From positions 186,001-250,000 of the forward strand of contig CAVYYU010000008.1 of assembly GCA_963772805.1 (NCBI GenBank): 64,000 nt of DNA. The letters are read 5' to 3'. The notes beneath the pieces were generated by a model that was given only the letters and a program-made list of their open reading frames with translations, was not told where the DNA came from and ran no database searches. Positions 17,721 to 26,515 of this stretch are shown here, piece by piece. The first letter of the stretch is position 1; every line of letters begins with the position of its first letter. The position numbers and the translations under genes were made by a program. This DNA is from Legionella_A sp963772805. Its GTDB lineage: Bacteria; Pseudomonadota; Gammaproteobacteria; Legionellales; Legionellaceae.

Positions 17721-19188
17721 CCAGTTGCCTCATAAGTAAATGTTACCCAAGGGTCTTTTCGTTGCCTCATAACTCATGTTACCGAACTGAGACTTGATTA
17801 ACATAAATATCCTCTATAAATATCCTAGCGGGGTGAAGGGGCCGGTAATGAGGCCCCTTCGTTTATATCCTCACGGTCATCGCCGTCCCCGGCTGCACCG
17901 TATGTTTAAATATAGCGCATTTTTGAATCGGTTTTGATATTTACCAATGAAAAAATTCGTTTTAATTTTTTTTGGATCGTTTTCTGTAGCATAAACGGGT
18001 TCAGTTGATTGTAAGCTTCTGTTAGTTCTTTTTTCTTGTCCTCACTGATATGTTCTGACTTAATTAAGCGTTGATAAGGTGTTTCTGGCTTGCTATGTTT
18101 CCTTATAATTTTGGCTTGAACCCTCTGTTTTTCAATAAGTTTAAAGTTGGGAAGAAAAAAATTATTCATTTGGGACACTTCATTTTTATAAAGGTCATTC
18201 ATCAACTCAACAAGGGCTTCATTATCAAGGCGAGAATAACCCATTAATTGCCTTACATGAGTCCAATTTTTTTGCTCAACATGGGCATTATCATCACTAT
18301 GATAAGGCCTAGAACGAGTAAAATGGATCCTATGAGCACCTGCCTCGTTCGAAAAATAATGCATTAAATGCCAATTGAGAAATTCAGAGCCATTATCACA
18401 ATCAAATCCCAAAATAAGAAAAGGTAAGTTCTCTTCAATATCTTTTATCTGCGATACCACGCCAGTAGCCCCTTTGTTCCAAACGGCTCTAAGCTCAGTC
18501 CATCCGCAGTTTATATCGGTCATCGTTAGACTCCATACAAAGCTGCCATTCAGGGATGACCCACAGTGAGCCACCGTATCCGCTTCTAGATAGCCAGGCC
18601 TGTCTTCATCCCACTGATTTGTTTTTACTGGAATATGTTTTTTTAATATACTGCCAGGCTTTGTGCCACCGTATGAACGTTTATATTTCACGCGCAATGG
18701 GATGAGCAATCGGTCGATGGTTGCAGCGCTCATCGATAATAAACCCTCATATACCCCGGGATCTAATGCACCATAAGCCTCACCATAATAAGGCAACCAA
18801 AGCGGCAAGGCCATTTTCAATCGTTTTCCACAAAGTTGGTCGCTTAATAGCCAAATCCGCTTTAATGGCTCCAGATAAAGATTTTCTGGATATATGCTAG
18901 GCCTACCTGTCTTTATTTTACGTTTCTGCTTCTTTGGGACAGCATTCAGCAATCGAATAGCATGCTTCTTGTGATAGCCACTCGATTCACATAATTCTTG
19001 CAGGATGATGCCTTTATCACGCTTTCCTGCAGCATGGTAACGTTTAGACAAATTTTTTAAGTAAAGCTCCATCGATAACTTCCCCATAAAAAATGTCCCT
19101 TATTATTATTTTTCTTCGGTAACATAAGTTATGAGGCAACGAATCTAAAATTTCCTGTTTTCGGTAACATTTCTTTTGAGGCAACTCG
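17721..19188 (-). mobile_element. IS481/ISNCY-like insertion sequence, 1468 bp, inserted in the IS5 transposase gene
   Basis: Ends were placed by reconstructing the interrupted IS5 reading frame. CTCG is duplicated at 17717-17720 and 19189-19192. Each end carries two tandem copies of a repeat of about 24 bp of the form GTTGCCTCA...ATGTTACC: at 17723 and 17761 on the left, and inverted near 19117 and 19162 on the right. Doubled terminal sites suggest two transposase binding sites per end. The single gene inside is intact. Confidence 0.8.
17906..19087 (-). CDS. DDE transposase/integrase of an IS481/ISNCY-like element
   Basis: 393 residues. The N-terminus holds a helix-turn-helix (KNLSKRYHAAGKRDKGIILQ, then SGYHKKHAIRLLN), followed by a Lys/Arg-rich stretch. 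The integrase core has all three acidic residues: YLEADTVAHCG, FDCDNGSEFLNWH, and SDDNAHVEQKNW. The C-terminal part (LIEKQRVQAKIIRKH, ETPYQRLIKSEHIS) is the usual tail of this group. Reading frame and catalytic residues are intact, so the element may still be mobile. It catalysed its own insertion into the IS5 gene, as shown by the CTCG duplication. Confidence 0.88.
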   Translation of the reverse strand: MGKLSMELYLKNLSKRYHAAGKRDKGIILQELCESSGYHKKHAIRLLNAVPKKQKRKIKTGRPSIYPENLYLEPLKRIWLLSDQLCGKRLKMALPLWLPYYGEAYGALDPGVYEGLLSMSAATIDRLLIPLRVKYKRSYGGTKPGSILKKHIPVKTNQWDEDRPGYLEADTVAHCGSSLNGSFVWSLTMTDINCGWTELRAVWNKGATGVVSQIKDIEENLPFLILGFDCDNGSEFLNWHLMHYFSNEAGAHRIHFTRSRPYHSDDNAHVEQKNWTHVRQLMGYSRLDNEALVELMNDLYKNEVSQMNNFFLPNFKLIEKQRVQAKIIRKHSKPETPYQRLIKSEHISEDKKKELTEAYNQLNPFMLQKTIQKKLKRIFSLVNIKTDSKMRYI

Positions 19189-19482
19189 CTCGAATATCTT
19201 CACTGTCATAGCCTTTGTCCGCAATGATATAATCAGACAAAGGAAGACGTGCAATTAATTCTGGGGCGGCCTTGCTGTCATGCACTTCACCACCCGTAAG
19301 ATCAAATTCTATTGGAAGGCCAAATGCATCAACAGCCATATGAATTTTCGTTGTATTTCCGCCAACGGATTTTCCAATCGCTTGATTTTCTTTACCAATA
19401 GCTCCTGCACTGGTAATCTCCCCGAAAAATAACTGATGCCAAAAGTAGAATTTTCTCGTAACCTATGCACAGGAGATTCTGC

Positions 19483-19749
19483 ATGAAAAAATCAAAATTT
19501 ACAGACAGCCAAATACTGTCGATTCTAAAACAATCCGAAGGCGGAACCCCTGTTCCAGAGCTTTGCCGAGAACATGTCATCAGCTCGGCTACATTTTATA
19601 AATGGCGCGCTAAATATGGCGGAATGGATGTGTCCATGATGTCGCGACTAAAAGAGCTGGAAGCTGAAAATAGTCGTCTTAAAAAGATGTATGCTGAAGA
19701 GCGCCTGAAAGCCGAGATTCTAAGGGAAGCCATTGAAAAAAAGTGGTAA
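19483..19749 (+). CDS. IS3-family transposase OrfA
   Basis: DNA-binding subunit of the IS3-type transposase, 88 residues. Its helix-turn-helix (SKFTDSQILSILKQSEGGTP, CREHVISSATFYKWRAKYGG) is followed by a leucine-zipper-like helix (MSRLKELEAENSRLKKMYAE). ATG 19483 has AGGAG 7 bases upstream. The frame ends at TAA 19749 just after an A-rich run (GAAAAAAAG) that fits the -1 slippage site used to make the OrfAB fusion. Confidence 0.9.
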   Translation: MKKSKFTDSQILSILKQSEGGTPVPELCREHVISSATFYKWRAKYGGMDVSMMSRLKELEAENSRLKKMYAEERLKAEILREAIEKKW

Positions 19750-20570
19750 CACCGTCGCGCCGGCGTGAGCTGGCACATAAGGCGGTGATTGATAAAGGCG
19801 TCTCAATTCGTTTGTCATGCGACCTGTTTAGCATCAGTGAAACCTGTTATCGATATCAGCCTAAACTAAGCGATGAAAACACCATAATAGCGGATTGGTT
19901 AATGCGTTTAGCTCAGAATCAACGTAATTGGGGTTTCGGCTTATGTTTTTTATACCTTCGAAATGTGAAGGGCTATGCTTGGAACCATAAGCGTGTTTAT
20001 CGAATCTATCGGGAATTGGAGCTCAACATGCGAATCAAACCCAAAAAACGGTTAATCAGGGAGAAGCCTGACGTATTGGCTGTGCCAAATGCAATCAACG
20101 AATGCTGGTCGATGGATTTTATGCATGATCAGTTAGAGGATGGCCGTAGCTATCGCTTATTTAATGTCCTTGATGACTTCAATCGCGAAGGCCTTGCCAT
20201 CGAGGTGGATTTATCTTTGCCGGCAGAGCGGGTTGTTCGGGCTCTGAATCAAATCATTGAATGGCGTGGAAAGCCAAAGCAGATACGTTGTAATAATGGC
20301 CCGGAGTATATCAGTAAATTGCTGGGACAATGGGCTGATAAGAATCAGATACAGTTGGTCTTTATCCAACCAGGAAATCCACAGCAAAATGCTTATATTG
20401 AACGGTATAACCGCACAGTTAGGTATGACTGGTTAAGCCAATATTTATTTGAAAGTATTGCTGAGGTACAACTACATGCGACACAATGGCTTTGGACGTA
20501 CAACAATGAACGACCAAATACTGCAATTGGAGGAATTCCCCCAAGGCAAAAATTGGTACTAGCTGCCTAA
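19743..20570 (+). CDS. IS3-family transposase OrfB (catalytic part, second Asp replaced)
   Basis: Integrase-type catalytic subunit, normally made as an OrfAB fusion through -1 frameshifting; GTG 19743 is only the first possible start. An HTH_21-like segment (WGFGLCFLYLRNVKGYAWNHKRVYRI) precedes the rve core. The first Asp is seen in CWSMDFMHDQ and the Glu in PQQNAYIERYNRT. The second Asp is missing: the conserved (S/C)DNGPE motif reads RCNNGPEYIS, an Asp-to-Asn change at the catalytic position. The protein is therefore probably catalytically dead although the frame is open. Confidence 0.88.
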   Translation: MVTPSRRRELAHKAVIDKGVSIRLSCDLFSISETCYRYQPKLSDENTIIADWLMRLAQNQRNWGFGLCFLYLRNVKGYAWNHKRVYRIYRELELNMRIKPKKRLIREKPDVLAVPNAINECWSMDFMHDQLEDGRSYRLFNVLDDFNREGLAIEVDLSLPAERVVRALNQIIEWRGKPKQIRCNNGPEYISKLLGQWADKNQIQLVFIQPGNPQQNAYIERYNRTVRYDWLSQYLFESIAEVQLHATQWLWTYNNERPNTAIGGIPPRQKLVLAA

Positions 20571-21070
20571 ACCTCTACTTTTAGCTTCGGTTAAAAATGG
20601 GGGGATTACCCACTGTGTTGATGAGCCCTAACTATACTTCCATCAATAAACTCCCATTCAAGATCAGGATCATCCACTAAACATTTAAATATTTTGACCA
20701 ACTTGTCTTTGCATGACCAGCGGTTAAATTTTTGGTATATTGTATTCCAGTTTCCAAACTCTGCTGGCAGGTCTCGCCAAGGACAGCCTACGCGCATACG
20801 ATACAGCATGGCTTCAACCATAAAACGAAACTCGGGCTTGTCATAAATCCCTTGTTGTAGCATGATTATCCCTAGCTTCGACCATACCTCGTCACTGAGC
20901 ATTAGTCTGGCCATTTCAAACTCGTTTTATTTTGGTGTGGGAGCCGTGATTTTACGAGTTTGATCCTATTTATCAATGGGTTGAAATGTGATTGCTCATG
21001 ATGGTGTGTTATCAAAAACGAATTGTAAGGTAAATTAAAAGCGCTGTGTTTTATACGGGCATTTTCTGGA

Positions 21071-21126
21071 TACCGCGGATAAACCGCGGTACGTCGGCGA
21101 CGGGGAGATCAAATGTCAACAGCCCC
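21071..21126 (-). repeat. Terminal inverted repeat (right), 56 bp
   Basis: Exact reverse complement of 17015-17070, including the CCGCGG hairpin. The outer end is AGCCCC followed by TAAAG. The next gene starts 29 bp downstream. Confidence 0.85.
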
Positions 21127-21154
21127 TAAAGAAAACTATAAATGGATTTAAAAT

Positions 21155-21691
21155 ATGAAATACCTGTTAATTTGTATTCTGTTCATCATCTCTCCATTAC
21201 TTAATGCAGCTGATATACCCCTTAAGGGTGGGACATCGCCCGTACCGACCAAGGCTGCGAGTGTTATGAATGCACCGAATTCCACCAAGTCAAAGTGTCC
21301 TTGCGAGGCTAATGGCGGTGTGCGTGCTCTCAGTGAGGGACAGTTCGTATGTTGCGATGGTAGTAAAGATCTGAAATTTCGAACCTTTGTATGTACCGGG
21401 TGTGTAGACCCAAATATAATCCTAGAGGACAGTGCTCAGGATGCGGTAAATCCTTGGTTGAGTCGGAAAAATAATAATACTGCTATAGTAAAAAAAGAGA
21501 CGTTTAAGGCGCCTGCATGTTGCACAGATAAATCTGAACAATTGTTGCCGAGCCAACTATCTAAGTCCACATGCTGCCTACTATCATGTAGTCAACAGGA
21601 GAAATTCGATGAAAAAAAGAGTATTGCTAAACAGAAGAATCTTCCTCCCCCTCAGTCTCCATGTAAGAAGGAGTCAGGGTTTATAAAGTGA
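21155..21691 (+). CDS. Secreted cysteine-rich protein of unknown function
   Basis: 178 residues. MKYLLICILFIISPLLNA is a clear signal peptide with cleavage near residue 18. The mature part has twelve Cys, mostly in pairs: CPC, CC, CTGC, CC, CC...SC and a late single Cys. It is otherwise polar and low in hydrophobics. The pattern suggests a disulfide-bonded periplasmic or exported protein, or a metal-binding one. I recognise no family. It begins right beside the mobile element's right repeat, so its promoter may have been altered by the insertion. Confidence 0.6.
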   Translation: MKYLLICILFIISPLLNAADIPLKGGTSPVPTKAASVMNAPNSTKSKCPCEANGGVRALSEGQFVCCDGSKDLKFRTFVCTGCVDPNIILEDSAQDAVNPWLSRKNNNTAIVKKETFKAPACCTDKSEQLLPSQLSKSTCCLLSCSQQEKFDEKKSIAKQKNLPPPQSPCKKESGFIK

Positions 21692-21801
21692 GGTAGTAGT
21701 TCACACCAGTCATAAGGATAGAATGTCTTTCTACACAATACTTGCCGAGTAGCGGTGAGTTCGGTACAGTTCATTCTTAATTTTAAGTGGGTCGCTGTTT
21801 T

Positions 21802-24800
21802 ATGCAAGGTTTTGTTCATCTCCGTGTACATACTGAATATTCTTTAGTTGATGGTCTTGTGCGCATCGAGCCATTGATGGACGAATTGCTACTCAAAGGA
21901 ATGAACGCCGTTGCAGTCACGGATTATTGCAATTTATTTGCGGCGGTCAAAGTGTTTAAAGCGGCGATTGCCGCTGGTATTAAACCACTCTTTGGTTGTG
22001 ATTTTCCTTGTCATGATCCGGAAAAACCTGAACACGTCACGTCGTTTGTATTGCTTTGTCAAAATGAGTTGGGATATCGTAATCTAACGCGCTTGGTTTC
22101 CAAAGCTTACCAACAAGGGCAATACCAAGGTCTACCGCGTATTCATTATCAATGGATAGCAGAACATGCAGACGGGTTGATCGCGTTGTCAGGCGGTCGT
22201 AGTGGCGATATCGGGCACGCTTTGCTCAGTGGAGATGAAGAGGGCGCGTATAAGCTTGCCAGAATATGGATGGAGCTATTCCCTGAACGGTTTTATCTGG
22301 AAATACAACGTACTGGCAGGGCTGACGAAGCGGCTTATAATGAGCGCATTGTGCAAATGGCCGATGCTCTGAATTTACCTCTTGTTGCAACCAACGATGT
22401 CCGTTTTATTGAAGAACGCGATCATGAAGCGCATGAGGCACGTGTCTGCATTCATGATGGCTACGCGCTTGCCGACCCCAGACGAACAGCTCACTATAGC
22501 GCCAAACAATACTTGCGCTCAGCAGCGGAAATGACGGCTTTATTCAGCGATTTGCCGCAAGCGGTACAAAATACCGTTGAAATAGCAAAACGCTGCACAG
22601 TGAAGCTGGATTTGGGTAAAAATTATTTGCCAAATTTTCCTGTGCCCGCAGGCTCTTCTGTTGAGGATTTTTTATCTCATTTGTCTAATGTTGGTCTGGA
22701 CCAGCGTTTGGAGAGAATCTTCCGTGATCGTATCGAATTATTGCCGACAGGCCGTGAGGTCTATGAACAACGATTGCTGCTCGAGTTAAAAGTGATTAAC
22801 TCCATGGGGTTTGCCGGTTATTTTCTAATCGTTGCCGACTTTATCAAATGGGCCAAGCTTAATGGTGTTCCGGTCGGGCCAGGACGTGGTTCAGGTGCAG
22901 GTTCGTTGGTTGCTTACGCACTGGGCATCACCGATCTGGACCCTTTAGAATTCGAGCTTCTTTTTGAACGTTTTTTGAATCCTGAACGTGTTTCCATGCC
23001 CGACTTTGATATTGATTTTTGCATGGAAGGGCGCGATCGGGTTATTGATTATGTCGCGGAAAAATATGGCCGCCAAAGTGTGTCGCAGATCATTACCTTT
23101 GGTACGATGGCGGCGAAAGCCGTGGTCAGAGATGTCGGGCGGGTGTTGGGACATCCCTACACGTTTGTCGATAAACTCGCAAAATTAATTCCTTTTGAAT
23201 TAGGGATTACCTTAACCAAAGCGCTGGAACAAGAGGAAGACTTACGCAAACGATATGAGAGTGAGGAAGAGGTTAAGGAGTTATTTGACCTTGCCCTGAA
23301 ACTTGAGGGGATTACGCGCAATGCCGGTAAACATGCTGGTGGTGTGGTTATTGCGCCTTCAGAACTGACGGATTTTACGGCGATATATTGCGAGGAAGGC
23401 TCATCACAAATTGTTAGCCAGTTTGACAAGGATGATGTCGAAGCGGTTGGTTTGGTTAAATTCGACTTTCTCGGTTTGAGAACATTAACCATTATTAACT
23501 GGGCATTGATAACGATTAATCAGCAGCGGCAAAAAACGGGATTGGAGCCGGTTGATATAACTGAAATCGCGATGGATGACATACAGTCGTTCACGCTTCT
23601 CAAAGCCTGCCAGACCACGGCCGTCTTTCAGCTTGAATCACGAGGCATGAAAGAGCTTATTCATCGTTTGCAGCCAGATTGTTTTGAGGAAATCATCGCG
23701 CTGGTCGCACTCTTTCGCCCGGGGCCTCTGCAATCAGGCATGGTGGATGACTTTATCGACCGTAAGCATGGCAGGGCGCGAGTGGAATATCTACATCCTG
23801 ATCTGGAGCCGATTTTAAAACCAACTTATGGTGTTATTCTTTATCAGGAACAAGTGATGCAGATCGCGCAGGTTCTGGCCAATTACACCTTAGGTGCTGC
23901 AGATATGTTACGCCGGGCGATGGGTAAGAAAAAGCCTGAGGAAATGGCAAGTCAACGTGCTATTTTTACGGAGGGAGCTACAGCTCGCGGCGTGGATGAA
24001 AAGGTCGCAACCACTATTTTCGACTTGATGGAAAAATTCGCAGGTTATGGTTTTAATAAGTCGCATTCGGCCGCTTATGCGCTGGTTGCCTATCAAACTG
24101 CTTGGTTAAAAGCCCATTATCCGGCCGCGTTTATGGCTGCCGTGCTGTCTTCTGATATGGATAACACCGATAAGGTTGTGATTTTTATCAATGAATGCAA
24201 GCAGATGAATCTCAAGGTCTTGCCGCCGTCAATCAATCGCTCACAATATCAGTTTACGGTCATTGATGATCAAACCATTATTTTTGGTTTGGGTGCTATT
24301 AAAGGCGTGGGTGAAGCTGCAATTCAGATTCTGGTGCAAGAGCGTGACAGTTTTGGGCCTTTCGAGGGTTTGTTTAGCACATGTCAAAGACTGGACATGC
24401 GCAAAGTGAATCGGCGGGTATTAGAGGCACTAATTAAAAGCGGGGCTATGGATGATTGGGGAATTGAGCGCGCTGTTTTTCATGATTCCATTGAAAAGGC
24501 AATACAAGTAGGAACAAAATTTCATCAAAATCAAAGCAGTGGTCAAACGGATTTGTTTTCTTTATTAGATGATACGGTGAGCAAAGAGGACTATATTTAT
24601 GGCAATGTCTGGAGTGATAAGAAAAGGCTGGACGGTGAAAAAGAAACGTTAGGCTTTTATTTGACCGGCCATCCGGCTGACTGCTACTCACAAGAATTCA
24701 AAGGATATATTACCCCAATCGCTAAGCTTAGTGCTTCATTGACTAAAAAAGCCACTATTTGCGGTTTGGTTCGCGGAGTGCGGCATATCCTCACTAAACG

Positions 24801-25242
24801 CGGTAAAAAATTGTCGATTATCGCAATCGAAGACGCAACTGGCAATCTTGATATCGTAGCTTTTTCAGAAATATTTGAACCGCAACAAGCGTTCGTAATC
24901 GCGGGTCAAATGCTGGTCGTCGAAGGTGAGCTGGGTCAGGATAATTACACGGGTGGCGTGAAAATGGTGGCCACTGTGTTATACCGTATAGACGAAGCAC
25001 GAACCCGCTTTGCCAGATGCCTGGCCCTGACTTTGTCAGCCGATGACCAAGCCTTGCTGCCTGCTTTACATTCTATTCTCAAAGGACATCCAGGCGAGTG
25101 TGTGGTGCAAATACGTTATTTTAATCAAGACGCAAAAGCATCAATGAATCTTGCCGCGCACTTGCGTGTAACTCCGAGTGATGAGTTATTGACAGTTCTA
25201 ACTGATTTGCTTGATAAACAAAGGGTTGAGTTGTGTTATTGA
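21802..25242 (+). CDS. dnaE: DNA polymerase III alpha subunit
   Basis: Catalytic subunit of the replicative DNA polymerase. The protein of about 1146 residues opens with the PHP domain (FVHLRVHTEYSLVDGLVRIE). It carries the C-family polymerase active site: PDFDIDF gives D401 and D403, and KFDFLGL gives D555, the same numbers as in E. coli. Further conserved segments are GPGRGSGAGSLVAYALGITD, YGVILYQEQVMQIAQ and KSHSAAYALVAYQTAWLKAH, followed by HhH and OB-fold (LSIIAIEDATGNLDIVAFSE) regions. A GTG at 21787 is in frame, but ATG 21802 gives the family's usual start. It converges with the patatin gene, with only 7 bp between the stops. Confidence 0.97.
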   Translation: MQGFVHLRVHTEYSLVDGLVRIEPLMDELLLKGMNAVAVTDYCNLFAAVKVFKAAIAAGIKPLFGCDFPCHDPEKPEHVTSFVLLCQNELGYRNLTRLVSKAYQQGQYQGLPRIHYQWIAEHADGLIALSGGRSGDIGHALLSGDEEGAYKLARIWMELFPERFYLEIQRTGRADEAAYNERIVQMADALNLPLVATNDVRFIEERDHEAHEARVCIHDGYALADPRRTAHYSAKQYLRSAAEMTALFSDLPQAVQNTVEIAKRCTVKLDLGKNYLPNFPVPAGSSVEDFLSHLSNVGLDQRLERIFRDRIELLPTGREVYEQRLLLELKVINSMGFAGYFLIVADFIKWAKLNGVPVGPGRGSGAGSLVAYALGITDLDPLEFELLFERFLNPERVSMPDFDIDFCMEGRDRVIDYVAEKYGRQSVSQIITFGTMAAKAVVRDVGRVLGHPYTFVDKLAKLIPFELGITLTKALEQEEDLRKRYESEEEVKELFDLALKLEGITRNAGKHAGGVVIAPSELTDFTAIYCEEGSSQIVSQFDKDDVEAVGLVKFDFLGLRTLTIINWALITINQQRQKTGLEPVDITEIAMDDIQSFTLLKACQTTAVFQLESRGMKELIHRLQPDCFEEIIALVALFRPGPLQSGMVDDFIDRKHGRARVEYLHPDLEPILKPTYGVILYQEQVMQIAQVLANYTLGAADMLRRAMGKKKPEEMASQRAIFTEGATARGVDEKVATTIFDLMEKFAGYGFNKSHSAAYALVAYQTAWLKAHYPAAFMAAVLSSDMDNTDKVVIFINECKQMNLKVLPPSINRSQYQFTVIDDQTIIFGLGAIKGVGEAAIQILVQERDSFGPFEGLFSTCQRLDMRKVNRRVLEALIKSGAMDDWGIERAVFHDSIEKAIQVGTKFHQNQSSGQTDLFSLLDDTVSKEDYIYGNVWSDKKRLDGEKETLGFYLTGHPADCYSQEFKGYITPIAKLSASLTKKATICGLVRGVRHILTKRGKKLSIIAIEDATGNLDIVAFSEIFEPQQAFVIAGQMLVVEGELGQDNYTGGVKMVATVLYRIDEARTRFARCLALTLSADDQALLPALHSILKGHPGECVVQIRYFNQDAKASMNLAAHLRVTPSDELLTVLTDLLDKQRVELCY

Positions 25243-25249
25243 TTTTTAT

Positions 25250-26299
25250 TTACAGATACTCCTGAAGATCTATCGTTGATTTTTTGCCGATTTGGCTGAA
25301 ATTTTGTTCTAACCATTCCGACGCTTCTCTTCGGCCTTCGGCAAAAAGCTGCTGAATGAATTCCCAGTCAGGATTTAGTTTGCTGGCTACTGAGAATGAT
25401 TGCATTGTTTGATCCGCTCGCACTGCGTGAAGGAAAAAGCGTCTTAGTTTTTTTTTGTGTTCATCTTTAATCCATCCTTCATCAATCATTTTACTCACAA
25501 ACGCAATGGCTCGCATTTCACGCATCAAAGACGAGTTAAAACTAATTTCATTCACGCGATTTAAAATGTCTGCAGGGGACTCGGGCACCGTGTCACGACA
25601 AATCGGGTTGATATGAATGATTAAAATATCATTGCAATTTGAGTTGTAAATCAGAGGGAATATAGCCGGATTCCCTAAATAACCGCCATCCCAGAGATAG
25701 TCTTCACCTATTTGAACCGCTTGAAACATAAAAGGCAGACAGGCTGAGGCCATGATTGCATCGATTGAAATATCATTATTATCAAAAACACGAATTTTAC
25801 CTGTTTTAACGTTCGTGGCAGAAATGAATAATTTTGGTGCTTTCGGTGAGTGTATTTTATCAATATCGATGCTATCGCTTAATATGTCTCTCAGAGGGTT
25901 GAAATTATAAGGATTGGACTGATAAGGAGATAGTATTTTATTGAGCATATCAAACACAAAATAGGACATGGATTTTTCAATGGGTATGCCGAGAAACATT
26001 TCTAACGGTGTTTTTTTAATTGGGTTGTATCGGTCTCCACCTTCGCTTATTTTTTTCCAAAAATTATGTAAAGCTTCGCGCGCACCATCATTACCGCCCG
26101 TTGCCAAACCATAGGCGAGAACAGCTGCATTCATGGCACCAGCGCTGGTAGCGGAAATAGAATCAAATTTTATTCGACCATCCTCAAGAAGCTTGTCGAT
26201 AATCCCCCACGCAAGTGCTCCATGCGCGCCGCCTCCTTGTAATGCAAGGTTTATTGTTTTAATAGTTTTAGACAAAATATCATCCTTATATTTATCCAT
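25250..26299 (-). CDS. Patatin-like phospholipase
   Basis: A predicted acyl hydrolase with a Ser-Asp dyad. The oxyanion motif is LQGGGAHGALAWG (residue about 19), the nucleophile is in SATSAGAMNAAVLAYGL (a G-x-S-x-G variant reading A-T-S-A-G), and the Asp is in YLWDGGYLGNP. At 349 residues it is close to bacterial patatins of the RssA/PlpD-like domain type without a secretion domain. No signal peptide is seen. Such enzymes in intracellular gammaproteobacteria are sometimes type IV or type II secreted phospholipases, but a housekeeping lipase role is equally possible. It is a single gene convergent with dnaE. Confidence 0.85.
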   Translation of the reverse strand: MDKYKDDILSKTIKTINLALQGGGAHGALAWGIIDKLLEDGRIKFDSISATSAGAMNAAVLAYGLATGGNDGAREALHNFWKKISEGGDRYNPIKKTPLEMFLGIPIEKSMSYFVFDMLNKILSPYQSNPYNFNPLRDILSDSIDIDKIHSPKAPKLFISATNVKTGKIRVFDNNDISIDAIMASACLPFMFQAVQIGEDYLWDGGYLGNPAIFPLIYNSNCNDILIIHINPICRDTVPESPADILNRVNEISFNSSLMREMRAIAFVSKMIDEGWIKDEHKKKLRRFFLHAVRADQTMQSFSVASKLNPDWEFIQQLFAEGRREASEWLEQNFSQIGKKSTIDLQEYL

Positions 26300-26515
26300 T
26301 TCTTAAAGGCTTGTCCCCTGTTGAATTAATCCACTATCTGGACAAAGCCTACTAACAAGTATAGCCTATTTACGCATTTGTAAATGATTGTCAGGTAAAT
26401 ACGGGATTAACTGGAAACTGGATGCTATGCTATTTTTCTGCTTTACTGGTATTTGAGTAACAGGAACATATTTGGTTCTTATTTCTTTGTATCTAAATAA
26501 TAAAGGATTTTTATA

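Larger units (their letters stand above)
19412..20610 (+). mobile_element. IS3-family insertion sequence, 1199 bp, inserted in the IS5 transposase gene
   Basis: Terminal inverted repeats begin GGTAATCTCCCC at 19412 and end in GGGGGGATTACC at 20610. The host sequence CACT is duplicated at 19408-19411 and 20611-20614. Excising the element with one CACT copy restores the HQHSAGAIG frame of the IS5 transposase. It carries the usual orfA and orfB in overlapping frames. Confidence 0.9.
17490..20914 (-). pseudogene. IS5-family transposase gene split by two insertion sequences
   Basis: The gene survives in three pieces. 20914 to 20611 gives MARLMLSDEVWSKLG through GSIVRAHQHS. 19411 to 19189 gives AGAIGKENQAIG through YIIADKGYDSEDIR. 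17720 to 17490 gives VLIREKGSTPLIPKKK through RYDKLKRNYASMLAMACSYL. Removing the IS3 element with one copy of its CACT target duplication, and the other element with one copy of CTCG, restores a continuous frame of about 250 residues with no stop. That is a normal length for this IS5 subgroup. The DDE residues are present across the pieces (FIDGSIV, ADKGYDS, HLVENVF). IS5-type ends are imperfect and lie near 17460 and 20990. The transposase is inactive as it stands. Confidence 0.85.
17015..21126. mobile_element. 4.1-kb nested mobile element with 56-bp perfect terminal inverted repeats
   Basis: 17015-17070 and the reverse complement of 21071-21126 are identical over 56 bases. Both outer ends abut TA (TTA before, TAA after), a possible TA target duplication. 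Inside, in order, are a GIY-YIG nuclease gene and an IS5-type element that is split by an IS481/ISNCY-like and an IS3-type insertion sequence. Subtracting the three insertion sequences leaves roughly 1 kb or less with only the GIY-YIG gene. The ancestral unit was therefore a small inverted-repeat cassette with one nuclease gene, like that at 9106-9820. Alternatively, the two ends could be independent copies of a dispersed palindromic repeat. Confidence 0.65.

Noticed and set aside
17549..17770. Minus-strand frame of 73 codons in the mobile region
   Set aside because: It is out of frame with the IS5 transposase C-terminus that occupies the same bases and crosses the IS481-like element end.
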